Source: Heterodera schachtii | Lineage: Eukaryota; Nematoda; Chromadorea; Rhabditida; Heteroderidae | DNA length: 64,000 bases | NCBI GenBank assembly: GCA_023374025.1 | Contig: SIJG01000164.1 | Coordinates: 173,489-237,488, forward strand | Direction of reading: 5' to 3' | Shown here: piece by piece, positions 53,976 through 64,000 of the stretch | Layout of the letters: each line of letters starts with the position of its first letter | Numbering within the stretch: the stretch's first letter is position 1 | Notes under the pieces: generated by a model | Database searches by the model: none | What the model saw: only the letters and a program-made list of their open reading frames with translations | Told to the model about the DNA's origin: nothing | Translations under genes and position numbers: made by a program

Positions 53976-56900
53976 CCATGGATTCGACGACATTTTCGGC
54001 ACCGAACAAAAGAAACAAACGGAAAAATATTTGGAAATTAATTTGACCAAAAGTAAAGTCAAATTAATAATAATATTTTAATAGTAATTATTATTTTAAA
54101 GATACTGAACCACTTGGAAACGAACTCCAAGAAGCGCTTTCATCTGCCGCATTTTTTGATGATTTTATGCCATTTGTTTTGGCATTTGAATTTGGCGCAG
54201 AAAACGGCGGCACCACCAAATTTTGCAAAGAGAAAGTCCAATTTCATTTTTAAAATTCACAATTTTATTCATTTGAATTTTTTTGCCTTTCCCAAACATT
54301 GGTCGCCCCAAAAACAAAGGCACCAACCAAATTCCATGGCACAACGCCACGCACAATGCCAAAAACCATTTTTGGCATTGTGCCAACAACTGAACAAACT
54401 TTTAGCTTTGTGCCATTTGCTTGCATGGCTGTGCCAAGTGAAAAATGCCAAAAGTAATTTTAAGAAATTTTTTTTGAAAATTGTAAATTTGAAGGCACGT
54501 CGAACTTTACGCGTGCTATGAAAGCATTGGCAATAAGCCAAGTGTAAATGCCATCGGTGAATTGTGCCAAAAACATTTGAACAATGCCACAAATGCTGCT
54601 GGTTTTGCTGTTCAAATTTGTGCACATCGGCACCAAATGGAGGCGACGAATGAGCTCATTGTTGAATCGTTCATCAACTTTTCATTCACTAATGAGCCGT
54701 TTGTTAATTAACTCATTAATCATATAATTTTATTAATTAAGTTTCCAAAAAACGCGCAATTTGCCAATTTCAATGGACAAGATTTGGGACATAAAAAAGA
54801 AAATGCCATATTTCCTCATCGAATTTGGCCAAAACGAGCAAAAAAGTGCAATCCGAGAAAAGGGCGACGGAGAAAATTTTGGCGGCAAATGGAACAATGA
54901 GGCAAAAAATGCAGCAATTTGAATGAATTTTAATTGCCATTATTAATTTAGAATGATGGCATCGGCTCCATTCTCAAAGACATTGCGCCGCAAATGGTCA
55001 ACGGCACTTTGGCAAAAATGATTCATTTTGTGCCACCATCGAACGATGACAAAATGCTCCCATTTTTCCAAATTGAAAGGCCCAAATTTTCAAAATTCAT
55101 CACCAACGATACGGATTTGTTGCCCTACCAAAATGACCCGAACAAATTCAGTCAGTAAAAAATAATTAATTTAAAAAAAAAAAAAAAAAATTAATTTTGG
55201 CACTTTTTAAGACAGTCTAGACCCATGTGATAAATACGGCGCCGATTGTGTGCCGATCAGAAATTTGTTGTTGAAAATTGAGGTATTGGCAAACTGTGGA
55301 GAGAACGAAAGCAAAAACAATGCGGTAAAACATAAATAAATATATATAAAAAATATATATTAAATAATTTTAGGCTTTCAAAAAGCCAGATTGGGCCCCA
55401 CTTCCTCCAGCGATGCCATGGAAAAAGCCATCCGAAACAATGCTATGTGGAGGAGATATGTTTTGTGACAAACGAAGGCTGCACGAACAGTACAACAGAT
55501 TGCGGAAGAGTGAGTTCAATTTAACAAATATTAATTAAGTAGGTAATTAAATTAATTAAAAATAAATAAAATTTAAAATAATTAAAATTAAAATTTAGTT
55601 TGTGGACTGAAGCCTGAAAAAGTGGAAAGTCAGCGTAAAAAACGACAATACGACCCAAACGAGAAATGGATCGAAAACCCGATCAAAATTACATTCAATA
55701 AAAAAGCTCGTAATACTTTTACCACATTATACAGTATTTGAACAAATGTTTTAAGTGCCTGATAAATACCGCCCCTGGGACAATGCCATTAGAGTTGGAG
55801 CAAAATTAATTGAGTAATTAGAGGATTGAATTTTTTGTAATTTGAAAAATTTAATTCCGTTCAATTCTATAAAAAGGGAGGTCACCTGTGTTCGGTTTGA
55901 ATTTGTGGATGAAATGATGATAAGAGTGAATGGCATCAAGATTGAAAATACTCTTAAAGGTTGTTTATATTCAAATAAAAATTTTTCACATTTAATTTTT
56001 TTTATTTATTTATTAATTTTACCCATTTTTGTAGCCTGTGGCGCGTCCCCGTTGGGCCGTTACGGAGGATGGCAATCCCTTATGCTGGGAATGACTAACG
56101 ATTGGTGCATCGCTGTAATTTTTGCATCATTTATTCATTGCTTATTTTCAAATCCGGCCTCAGTCGGGATTGAAAAGTCGGGACTGTTGTGATCGGATTT
56201 AGAAAAGCCTGGATTATAGGGATCCGAAAACTTTGGTTTTAATTTGTATCTGATTAAGGATTTTAACATGTCTGTGGTTGCTGGCCATGAATTGATGCAT
56301 GCGCTTGGCTTTGATCATGAGCAAAGCCGAAGTGATGGCCGAAATTACGTCATTTTACGGGAAGATGATGGAGTAATTAACACAAATATTTTAAATATAA
56401 TTTTCCATATGCTAATTATAAAGCAATCGGAAATTGACCCATACACCCGAAACTTTGGCTTCGCTTACGATTTCGGGTCGGTTCTGCATTATCGAGCTGA
56501 TGGCGATCATGAACAGTAAGAAAAAAATCTCGGATTTTAATGACTGAATTGGAATTAAAGGGGATTATACGACCTGATCACTTTGCCACGCTTTTACCAA
56601 CAAACGATTGGCCAACGCGAACGAATCTCTTTCAAAGACGCGGCCATAATTAACCGAATTTATTGCAAAAGCAAAATTAATTGAAAAATATATTTAAGTA
56701 GATTTTCCATTTTTCAGACTCATGTAATGGCACTGAGGACAAGTGCGAAAACGGGGGCTATTTGAATCCGAATGATTGCACAAAATGCCATTGCCCGGAC
56801 GGATACGGTGGCAAATACTGTAACGAACTCAAAGAGAGTGAGCAATTAATGAATTCAATTAAAAATAATTATAAATAAATTGAAGATGTTAACTGTGAGG

Positions 56901-58312
56901 ATTTGAGTGGAATTCCCAAAGAATTGGTTGCCAATCAGTCAGCCGTGTTATTGAAGACGAAGGCCAAATGTGTGGGGAATAAGCCGTGCCAATGCCATCG
57001 GCGAATTAAGGCAATAAATAATATTTTGAAAATTTTAATCATTTTGAGTAATATTAATGCGAATTTTAATTGCTTTAGCCTGAAGCAGGGAAAAAGGTGC
57101 GAATTCAATTCAAAAGTTTGAGCAATTTGTTTGAGTGCACATACAACTGCTCATCGGCGTATGTCGAGGTCAAATACCGAGCCGACAAAAGAGCCCAAGG
57201 CAAAAACACAAACAATTAACTAATTATTCATTAATTAGCAAAATGATGGCTCATTAAGGTGCCAAACTTTGTTGTGCCGCATCACTCACTGATCTGAACG
57301 CAAATGAATACAAAAATTGGATTGAGGCGGAAAAGCCGGACACGGACATTGTCATTTCCGCGCACCTTTCACCAAATTGGACCGTACCATCTACCGTATT
57401 CGAGCTGACATATGAATCAGGCAAGGAAAATTGTAAAATAAATTTTATTAATTTTTTTATTTTAATTATATTTTTAAATTTCTTTTGTTTTAAATGTTTT
57501 ACCAAATCAGAACCATTACAAAATGGAAAAATTGTTCACAAAATGTTAAGGCAATGTCAAACTCATAAATTCGAGCAAGTGCCGTCATGCGGGTAATTTA
57601 TTTGCCGAAAAAAGGAACCCCGGCAGCGGCACTTTGCGTTGTTATGACATCGACAAGGAACAATATTTTGAATGCCCCTGTAAAGATGGTGACAAAATAT
57701 GCCTCGCTGAAGAAAAATGGGCACACGACGACTTTATTTGCCCAATAATTAAGGCAATTAATTAGTTAATTGATTTAATTAATTAATTAATGCCAAAGGC
57801 ACCGCCACAGTTCAAAATTGAACAAATAACGATTAATAAGGACAAAATAAGTGCAAATCATAGAAATAGGACAAACGAGATAATTAAAAACTCGATTGTA
57901 TTAGTATAATTTACTTTTGTAAATTCAAGGTCAATGGAATTCAAATCAATGGAAGCAGACAACGAGTGTTTAATGACCCAAAAGATCCTCGATACAATTT
58001 GACTCGGATTGAGCTTGATTGCTATGTGAGTTGGGTCTTAATCTAAAATTTGTTTAATTGAAACTAATTTTACAGAAGGCCGAAGCGGGTACCGTAAGCT
58101 TTTGGGGCTACAGTAATCCGGAGACCAAAGAAATCATTCGGGTGGACGAAATCCACTGCTTGCATGATTATGCAGTTGCTGGAGTGCCAGAACGGTTCAA
58201 AAATTTGCAAGTCGAAGAACAGCCGCCGATGAAATTGAGTCCAAGTCCATTCTTGGCCAATAATGCTTCATCCCTTATCCATGTGTTTGTGCCATTTGTT
58301 GGCCATCCATGA
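53976..58312 (+). CDS. Astacin metalloprotease copy 4, most complete
   Basis: Runs from propeptide exon HGFDDIFGTEQKKQTEKYLE to a normal family C-terminus (LIHVFVPFVGHP, stop 58310-58312). Order: propeptide with many cysteines (ACYESIGNKPSVNAIGELCQ; SMDKIWDIKKKMPYFLIEFG; CDKYGADCVP; LCGGDMFCDKRR), RKKRQ cleavage site (55634-55648), EVTCVRFEFVDEM, CGASPLGRYGGWQ, zinc motif HELMHALGFDHE (56286-56321), Met-turn SVLHYRA with Leu for Met, EGF (CENGGYLNPNDC), CUB (CSSAYVEVKYRADK, LCC) and a Cys-rich C-terminal region. The three 5'-most exons, including the signal peptide, are missing, and two propeptide acceptors seen in the relatives are changed (TACAG to TAAAG near 54100; TTAG to TTTT near 54283). 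Whether a functional protein is made is doubtful. Confidence 0.75.
56720..56837 (+). other. EGF-like domain of astacin copy 4
   Basis: SCNGTEDKCENGGYLNPNDC followed by TKCHCPDGYGGKYC, with the acceptor TTTCAG and donor GTGAGC. Six cysteines are conserved. Confidence 0.8.
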
Positions 58313-58869
58313 GATAAAAGGGGGAGATCAGTGATCAGTGGGTGATCTGTCTGCATCTGCAGCAGCTGATCAGTTATTCCAATCAGCAAATTTTTATTTA
58401 TTTATTTTTAATTTTTAAAGGTGTCTGTTTTAAGACCCTCTCTATTCAGTCCTATAATTAATGCCTGTGGAGATGTTTACCTTTTGTTTATTTGTTCATC
58501 TTTTTTTTTAATTTTTCCAATTAATATTTGTATTTGTTCAATGATACACCAATGTATTTTTATTCATTAATTATTTTTATTTCTTAATAAACCCTCCAAG
58601 ACAAAAAATTTCAATGAAAAATTTACGTACAAAAAATAAATTTCAAATAAAATTAAATTAAAAGAACAACAGAAAATATATATAATATAATTTTTGTTTT
58701 TGGGAGTGTTTGAAAATTTGTTAAAAATGTTTTCATATTTTTTCATTATTCACTTTTTTTGTGTTGTTTAATTGCTGTGCAATCTTAAAATTAAATAAAC
58801 ATGGCAAAGCTTTGGAATAAAAGTGATCAGTATAAATATGAGAACCAGGCTGATCAATGTATTCTTAAG
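58313..58869. repeat. Astacin-unit intergenic repeat (second copy)
   Basis: The near-identical partner of 53421-53975; the main difference is a short AT-rich segment around 58678-58705. It separates copy 4 from copy 5. Confidence 0.8.
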
Positions 58870-61800
58870 CCATGGATTCGACGACATTTTCGGCACCGAA
58901 CAAAAGAAACAAACGGAAAAATATTTGGAAATTAATTTGACCAAAAGTAAAGTCAAATTAATAATAATATTTTAATAGTAATTATTATTTTACAGATGCT
59001 GAACCACTTGGAAACGAACTCCAAGAAGCCTTTCTTCTGCTGCATTTTTTATGATTTTATGCCATTTGTTTTGGCATTTGAATTTGGCACAACATTTTGT
59101 GCACAAAACGGCGGCACCACCAAATTTTGCAAAGAGAAAGTCCAATTTCATTTTTAAAATTCACAATTTTATTCATTTGAATTCTTAGTGCCTTTCCCAA
59201 ACATTGGTCGCCCCAAAAACAAAGGCACCAACCAAATTCCATGGCACAACGCCACGCACAATGCCAAAAACCATTTTTGGCATTGTGCCAACAACTGAAC
59301 AAACTTTTAGCTTTGTGCCATTTGCTTGCATGGCTGTGCCAAGTGAAAAATGCCAAAAGTAATTTTAAGAAATTTTTTTTGAAAATTGTAAATTTGAAGG
59401 CACGTCGAACTTTACGCGTGCTATGAAAGCATTGGCAATAAGCCAAGTGTAAATGCCATCGGCGAATTGTGCCAAAAACATTTGAACAATGCCACAAATG
59501 CTGCTGGTTTTGCTGTTCAAATTTGTGCACATCGGCACCAAATGGAGGCGACGAATGAGCTCATTGTTGAATCGTTAATCAACTTTTCATTCACTAATGA
59601 GCCGTTTGTTAATTAAATATTAAAATAATAATTATTATTGTTATTATTAATTTTATTAATTTAGGTTCCAAAAAACGCACAATTTGCCAATTTCAATGGA
59701 CAAAATTAGGGACACAAAAAAGAAAATGCCATATTTTCTCATCGAATTTGGCCAAAACGAGCAAAAAAGTGCCATCCGAAAAAAGGGTGACGGAGAAAAT
59801 TTTGGTGGCAAATGGAACAATGAGGCAAAAAATGCAGCAATTTGATTTAATTTAATTGCATTGATTATTTTAGAATGATGGCATCGGCTCCATTCTCAAA
59901 GACATTGCGCCACAAATGGTCAACGGCACTTTGGCAAAAATGATTCATTTTGTGCCGCCGTCGAACGATGACAAAATGCTCCCATTTTTCCAAATTGAAA
60001 GGCCCAAATTTTCAAAGTTCATAATCAACGACACGGAATTGTTGCCATACCATTATTACCTCTGGGACAATGCCATCAGAGTTGGAGCAAAATTAATTAT
60101 GTAATTAATGGGTTGAATTTTTTGTAAAAAAATTTAATTCATTCCGTTCGATTCTATTAATAGGGAGGTCACCTGTGTTCGGTTTGAAACCGCTCAGCAG
60201 TTGGGCCCCAGCGGGTTTTTGGCTATAACTTTTTTCTTTGTCAACCAAATCCAATGCCATAAATTTGTTCAAAATTTACGAAATTTTTTGAAATTTTGCA
60301 AGCTATTAGAGCATCTGAAGAGCTCTTGAATGATACCAAGCTTGTTAGATTTGGTGAGGTAGACCGAAATTTGTCATTAGGACAAAAATTAAATCGTTTG
60401 TCATTTAAATATGGCTTTTTTTCCGTTTGTCTCTGTCGTGTGAATTGTCTGTCGTCCAATCACAATTGACAAAATCTACCGTAAATTTGTCGTTTGTTGT
60501 CGTCACTTTTATTGGGTATAAGTTTTGTGAAAAGCCGGGATCCGCCGCTCCAGAAAAGCCGGGATTATAGGGATCGGTGTCGTCGTTCGGAATCCCGACC
60601 TAGTGCAACTCATTAATTTTGAATAAATAATTTGAAACTGCTTAAGTCTCGTAACATGTCCGTCGTTGCTGGCCATGAATTGATGAATGAGCTTGGCTTT
60701 AAACATGAGCAAAGCCGAAGGATGCCCAAAATTATGTCATCTTTCGGGATAATGAATGGGTAATTAAAACAAATATTTTAAATAATTTTATGTGTATAAT
60801 TAATCATAAATGGGTTATAAGTTATATGCACTAAAAAATGCCAAATATGCGCATAAAATATGCATTAAAAATCCCCCAAATATGCCCTAAAAACCTTAAA
60901 AATGCCCAAATATGCACTAAAATATGCCTTAAAAGTGCCAAAAATGGCTTTTAACCATCAAAAAATGCCAAAATTATGTAAAAAATACGAATTTACTTTA
61001 AAATATCAAAACAATGGCTAATGAGCTTTTTTAGACAATTGCAAAAAATCTTGATTTTCAAAAGCTATATATGCAATTTTGAATTTTTTTAAATTTTTAT
61101 CATATGCTAAAACAAAATCACATTTTTCATATATCACATTTTTTTCAAATTTCTTATAAAAAATTCAAATTTTTCGATTTTCAAGGTTATATTTTTTAAA
61201 TTCCCAAAAAGTCGGTGCTTAGGGGTGTATTTTTCGTTTTTTACGTTTTTTTTTTTTTTTTTTGCATTTTTCTTATGAAAACTTGCCAAAAATAGGCGAA
61301 ATATTCTCTAAAAAAAACCAAAAATAGCCAAATATGCAGAGCTGATGGCGATCATGAACAGCAAGAAAAAATCTTGGATTTTAATGACTAAATTGGAATT
61401 AAAGGGGATTATACGATCTGATCACTTTGCCACGCTTTTACCAACAAACGATTGGCCAACGCGAACGAATCTCTTTCAAAGACGCGGCCATAATTAATCG
61501 AATTTATTGCGAAGGCAAATCAATTAAAATTTAATTTAAGTAGATATTCTATTTTCCAGACTCATGCAAAGGCCATGGGGACAAGTGCCAAAACGGGGGC
61601 TATTTGAACCCTAATGATTGCACAAAATGCCATTGTCCGGACGGATACGGTGGCAAATACTGTAAAGAACTCGAAGAGAGTGAGAATTAATTAATTTAAC
61701 AATTAAAACAAATATAAATAATTATATTTTAAAGATTTGAATTGTGAGGATTTGAGTGGAATTCTCAGAGAATTGTTGGCCAATCAGTCAGCAGTGTTAT

Positions 61801-63096
61801 TGAAAACGAAGGCCAAGTGTGGGGGGAATTGGCCGTGCCGATGCCATTGGCAAATTAAAGCAATAATTTTTTTAATTTTTAGAGTTTTTTAATTAATCCA
61901 AATTTTAATTGCTCTCAGCCTGAAGCGGGGAAAAAGGCGCGGATTCCAAAAGGGTCCAAGGCAAAAATACAAATAATTAACTAATTAATGATTAATTAGC
62001 CAAATGATTGCTCATGAAGGTGCCAAACTTTGCTGTCCTCGTGCACTCACTGATCTGAACGCCAATGAATACAAAAATTGGATTGAGGCGGAAAACCCGG
62101 ACATGGACATTGTCATTTTCGCTCACCTTTCACCAAAATGGACCGTACCTTCTACCGTATTCGAGCTGACGTATGAATCAGGCAAGGAAAATTGTAAAAT
62201 AGTAATTTTATTTGTTTTTTAATAGAATAAATTTTAGCTTAATTTAAATGTTTTTCAAAATCAGATCCATTAAAAAAATGGAAAATTGTTAAGGCAACGC
62301 CAAACTCATCAATTCGAGCAAATGCCGTTATGCCGGCAATTTGTATGCCGAGAAAAGGAACCCCGGCACCGGCACTTTGCGTTGTTATAACCCGACAACG
62401 AATCAATATTATGACTGCTCCTGTAACGGTGCTAAGAAATGCCTCGCTGAAGAAAAATGGGCACACGACCGCATTCTTTGTCCAATAATAAAGGTAATTA
62501 ATTAATTATTGATTAATGCCAAAAGACACCGCCACAGACACATTTCATATAATATTTTGGCAATTTAATTTTTCCGTACTAAAAATTACCATTTTTTGTA
62601 TCAAAAAAAAGCGGAAATAAGGGCAAATAAGGACGATAAGCTGAAATAAGGATAAATATGGCAAATGATAAAAACACTCTATTTTATTAATTAATTTTGT
62701 AAATTCAAGGTCAATGGAATTCAAATCAAAGGAAGCCGACAACAAGTGTTAACTGACCCAAAAGATTTTCGATACGATTGGACTCGGATTGAGATTCAAT
62801 GTTATGTGAGTTGGGTCGGCTAATTTCAAAAAACCCGGTTTGATTGACTAATTTTACAGAAGGCCGAAGCGGGTACTGTAAGCTTTTGGGGCTACAGTAA
62901 GCCGGAGACAAACGAAATCATTCGGGTGGACGAAATCCACTGTTTGACTTATGAAGCTGCTGGAATGCCAAAACACTTCAAAAGTTTGCAAGTCGAAGAA
63001 CAGCCGCCGATGAAAAAACTGAGTCCAAATCCGCTCTTGGCCAATAATGCTTCATCCCTAATCCATGTGTTCGTGCCATTTGTTGGCCATCCATGA
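58870..63096 (+). pseudogene. Astacin metalloprotease copy 5, degenerate
   Basis: Multiple lesions relative to copies 3 and 4: single-base deletions in the second propeptide exon (near 59028 and 59050); a deletion fusing the propeptide exon (ERPKFSKFIINDTELLPY) directly to YLWDNAIRVGAKLI at about 60053, which removes the RKKRQ site and its exons; replacement of sequence after CVRFE (60190) by unrelated DNA to about 60530; the zinc motif changed to HELMNELGFKHE (second His to Asn, codon 60686-60688); a one-base deletion just after it; and an ATATGC-rich insertion (60812-61340) over the Met-turn exon. EGF, part of the CUB and the C-terminal exons remain readable, ending at 63094-63096. Confidence 0.85.
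60812..61340. mobile_element. ATATGC-rich element fragment in astacin copy 5
   Basis: Starts GGGTTATAAGTTATATGCAC, like the left terminus of the element at 45640, and continues with repeated CCAAATATGCACTAAAA. The matching right terminus is missing: the sequence runs straight into GAGCTGATGGCGATCATGAA, the end of the Met-turn exon. The insertion or associated deletion removed most of that exon. Confidence 0.6.
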
Positions 63097-63313
63097 GAGA
63101 AAAGGGGGAGATCAGTGATTAGTGGGTGATCTGTCTTCTACAGCTGATCAGTTGGCCAATTTTCCATCAGCAAATTTTTATGTTTTTTTTTTTTAAATTT
63201 TTTATGGGTGTCATTGTTTTAAGTCCCTCTCTATTCAGTCCTATACGCATTTTTAATGTATCATCCACCAGCGTGGGCTATAATTTTGGCAAATAGTACA
63301 AAAATATGCTCTC
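63097..63313. other. Astacin copy 5 trailer, cut by LTR insertion
   Basis: Holds the standard trailer (GATCTGTCTTCTACAGCTGATCAG; CCCTCTCTATTCAGTCCTAT) and stops within AAAATATGCTCTC, a motif that continues with TTAAATAGACAAAAA in other copies. Confidence 0.7.
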
Positions 63314-63575
63314 TGTTCGGGACGGACCGATATTTGTTTAATTATATTTTGGCATTATGTCCCCTTTATTTATGTCGTGTTCCATCCCTTCTTTGACCCC
63401 TTCATTTGTTGCATAAATAGCCTCCCCTTCCTCCCTCAGTTCGTACTTCTCCATTCATTCTTTTAATTTGTTCCTTTTGTTTCCCAATCAATATCTTTGA
63501 CTCTGTTCGCCCTTTGTCCCTTTTCCAATTTGAATAAATATTCTTTTATTCCTCTTCGGACTTTTGGGCGTAACA
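63314..63575 (+). mobile_element. 5' LTR of a Ty3/gypsy-like retrotransposon
   Basis: A 262-bp segment starting TGTTCGGGACGG and ending GGGCGTAACA, with the TG...CA ends usual for LTRs. It contains a TATA-like GCATAAATAG (63411-63420), a C/T-rich promoter region and a polyadenylation signal AATAAA (63533-63538). It lies at the exact point where the astacin 3'-flank repeat is interrupted. The matching 3' LTR is beyond the window, so the LTR call rests on structure and on the adjacent leader and Gag. Confidence 0.75.
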
Positions 63576-63576
63576 A

Positions 63577-63593
63577 TTGGCGACGCCTCGACG
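63577..63593 (+). other. Putative primer-binding site
   Basis: TTGGCGACGCCTCGACG lies one base after the LTR end. TGGCG-type sequences here are complementary to the CCA end of a tRNA and are typical of Ty3/gypsy elements. Which tRNA it matches cannot be decided by eye. Confidence 0.5.
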
Positions 63594-63823
63594 AAAATCG
63601 AACTTTGGCAGCCAAACAATTGTGGATTTGTGGCCTGCCGATATTGTGAAATCAGAGCATTTTTCGCGCTGCTGTTTATAGTATCTAGGCGATACTTATT
63701 CAGCTCATCCACGCGCACCCACTTGATTAGTAGCTTGGCGCTGCTAACAATAAGTGGTGAACGACACTTCAATTAAAACGAGTACTCTCTAGCTGAGGGG
63801 AAAGTCCACGAGCTGTGGTTTAA

Positions 63824-64000
63824 ATGGGCGACGCAATTCAACAGCTCACAGCGGCACTTCAGCAATTGTTGGCGAATCAGCCACAAAATGCCGCGCCCGC
63901 CATTAATGCGCATGCGCTGCCTTCTCTTCCGACCATCGACTGTTTCGAGCCATCCGATGATAGAAGCATTTCGGACTGGCTGGAGCGATTCAACTTCGCT
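63824..64000 (+). CDS. Gag N-terminus of gypsy-like retrotransposon (runs off window)
   Basis: ATG at 63824 opens a frame of 59 codons to the window edge: MGDAIQQLTAALQQLLANQP, an Ala/Pro-rich linker, PTIDCFEPSDDRSISDWLER and FNFA. A short Q/L-rich start followed by F.p..d...W...F is the usual beginning of a Ty3/gypsy Gag capsid region, here 248 bases downstream of the LTR. Protease, reverse transcriptase and integrase would lie outside the window. The 5' leader between 63594 and 63823 has no convincing gene. Confidence 0.7.
   Translation, partial: MGDAIQQLTAALQQLLANQPQNAAPAINAHALPSLPTIDCFEPSDDRSISDWLERFNFA

Noticed and set aside
54114..54625. Frames of 118-135 codons on both strands (and the partner at 59057-59530)
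   Set aside because: They run across introns of the astacin propeptide and in antisense; the exon-based reading is supported by conservation with copy 2.
63564..63776. 70-codon frame in the retrotransposon leader
   Set aside because: It starts inside the LTR end, crosses the primer-binding site and ends before Gag; leader sequence is expected to be non-coding.

Overview
This is a eukaryotic, intron-rich window that looks like a plant-parasitic nematode, most probably a cyst nematode (Heteroderidae). Evidence: short exons between AT-rich introns; a nematode-style U6 snRNA; astacin proteases with EGF and CUB domains; two members of an F-box-like family I associate with Globodera/Heterodera; and several GC-AG introns, reported to be unusually common in Globodera. 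The organism call is inference.

1-21.3 kb (+): a 5'-incomplete afadin/canoe orthologue. About 18 exons can be placed with matching splice phases: a dilute (DIL) domain, a PDZ domain, then a long Q/S/P/H-rich tail ending in an afadin-like C-terminal motif. The RA and FHA domains lie upstream of the window. A 6-kb intron splits the PDZ domain and holds a puzzling 3-kb block of coding-like low-complexity sequence (11.7-14.75 kb). A 161-base N gap lies at 20775-20935.

22.3-31 kb: two F-box-like family members, one on each strand and both damaged, flank the first (5'-truncated) astacin copy. The 2.2-kb last intron of the minus-strand member contains a probable hAT-type element with G-rich arms.

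32.4-35.7 kb: an intact secreted relative of the astacins from which the protease and EGF exons are cleanly missing. 35.7-40.8 kb: no gene; orphan astacin 3' flank, a 28-bp tandem array, a 0.85-kb GC-rich minisatellite with higher-order structure, and a hAT-like MITE.

40.7-49.2 kb: a duplicated segment (copies at about 40.7-44.3 and 46.25-49.2 kb) carrying an unrecognised gene family. The first copy is interrupted by a tandem U6 pair joined to a LINE ORF1-like open reading frame.

49.7-63.1 kb: three tandem astacin copies on repeat units of about 4.8-4.9 kb, in different states of decay: a premature stop; lost splice acceptors; a catalytic His changed to Asn with an insertion over the Met-turn exon. 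63.3-64 kb: the 5' LTR, leader and Gag start of a Ty3/gypsy-like retrotransposon inserted in the last astacin 3' flank.

Taken together, the left third is one conserved cell-junction scaffold gene and the right two thirds is a repeat-rich accessory region built by local duplication of secreted, potentially parasitism-related protein genes.
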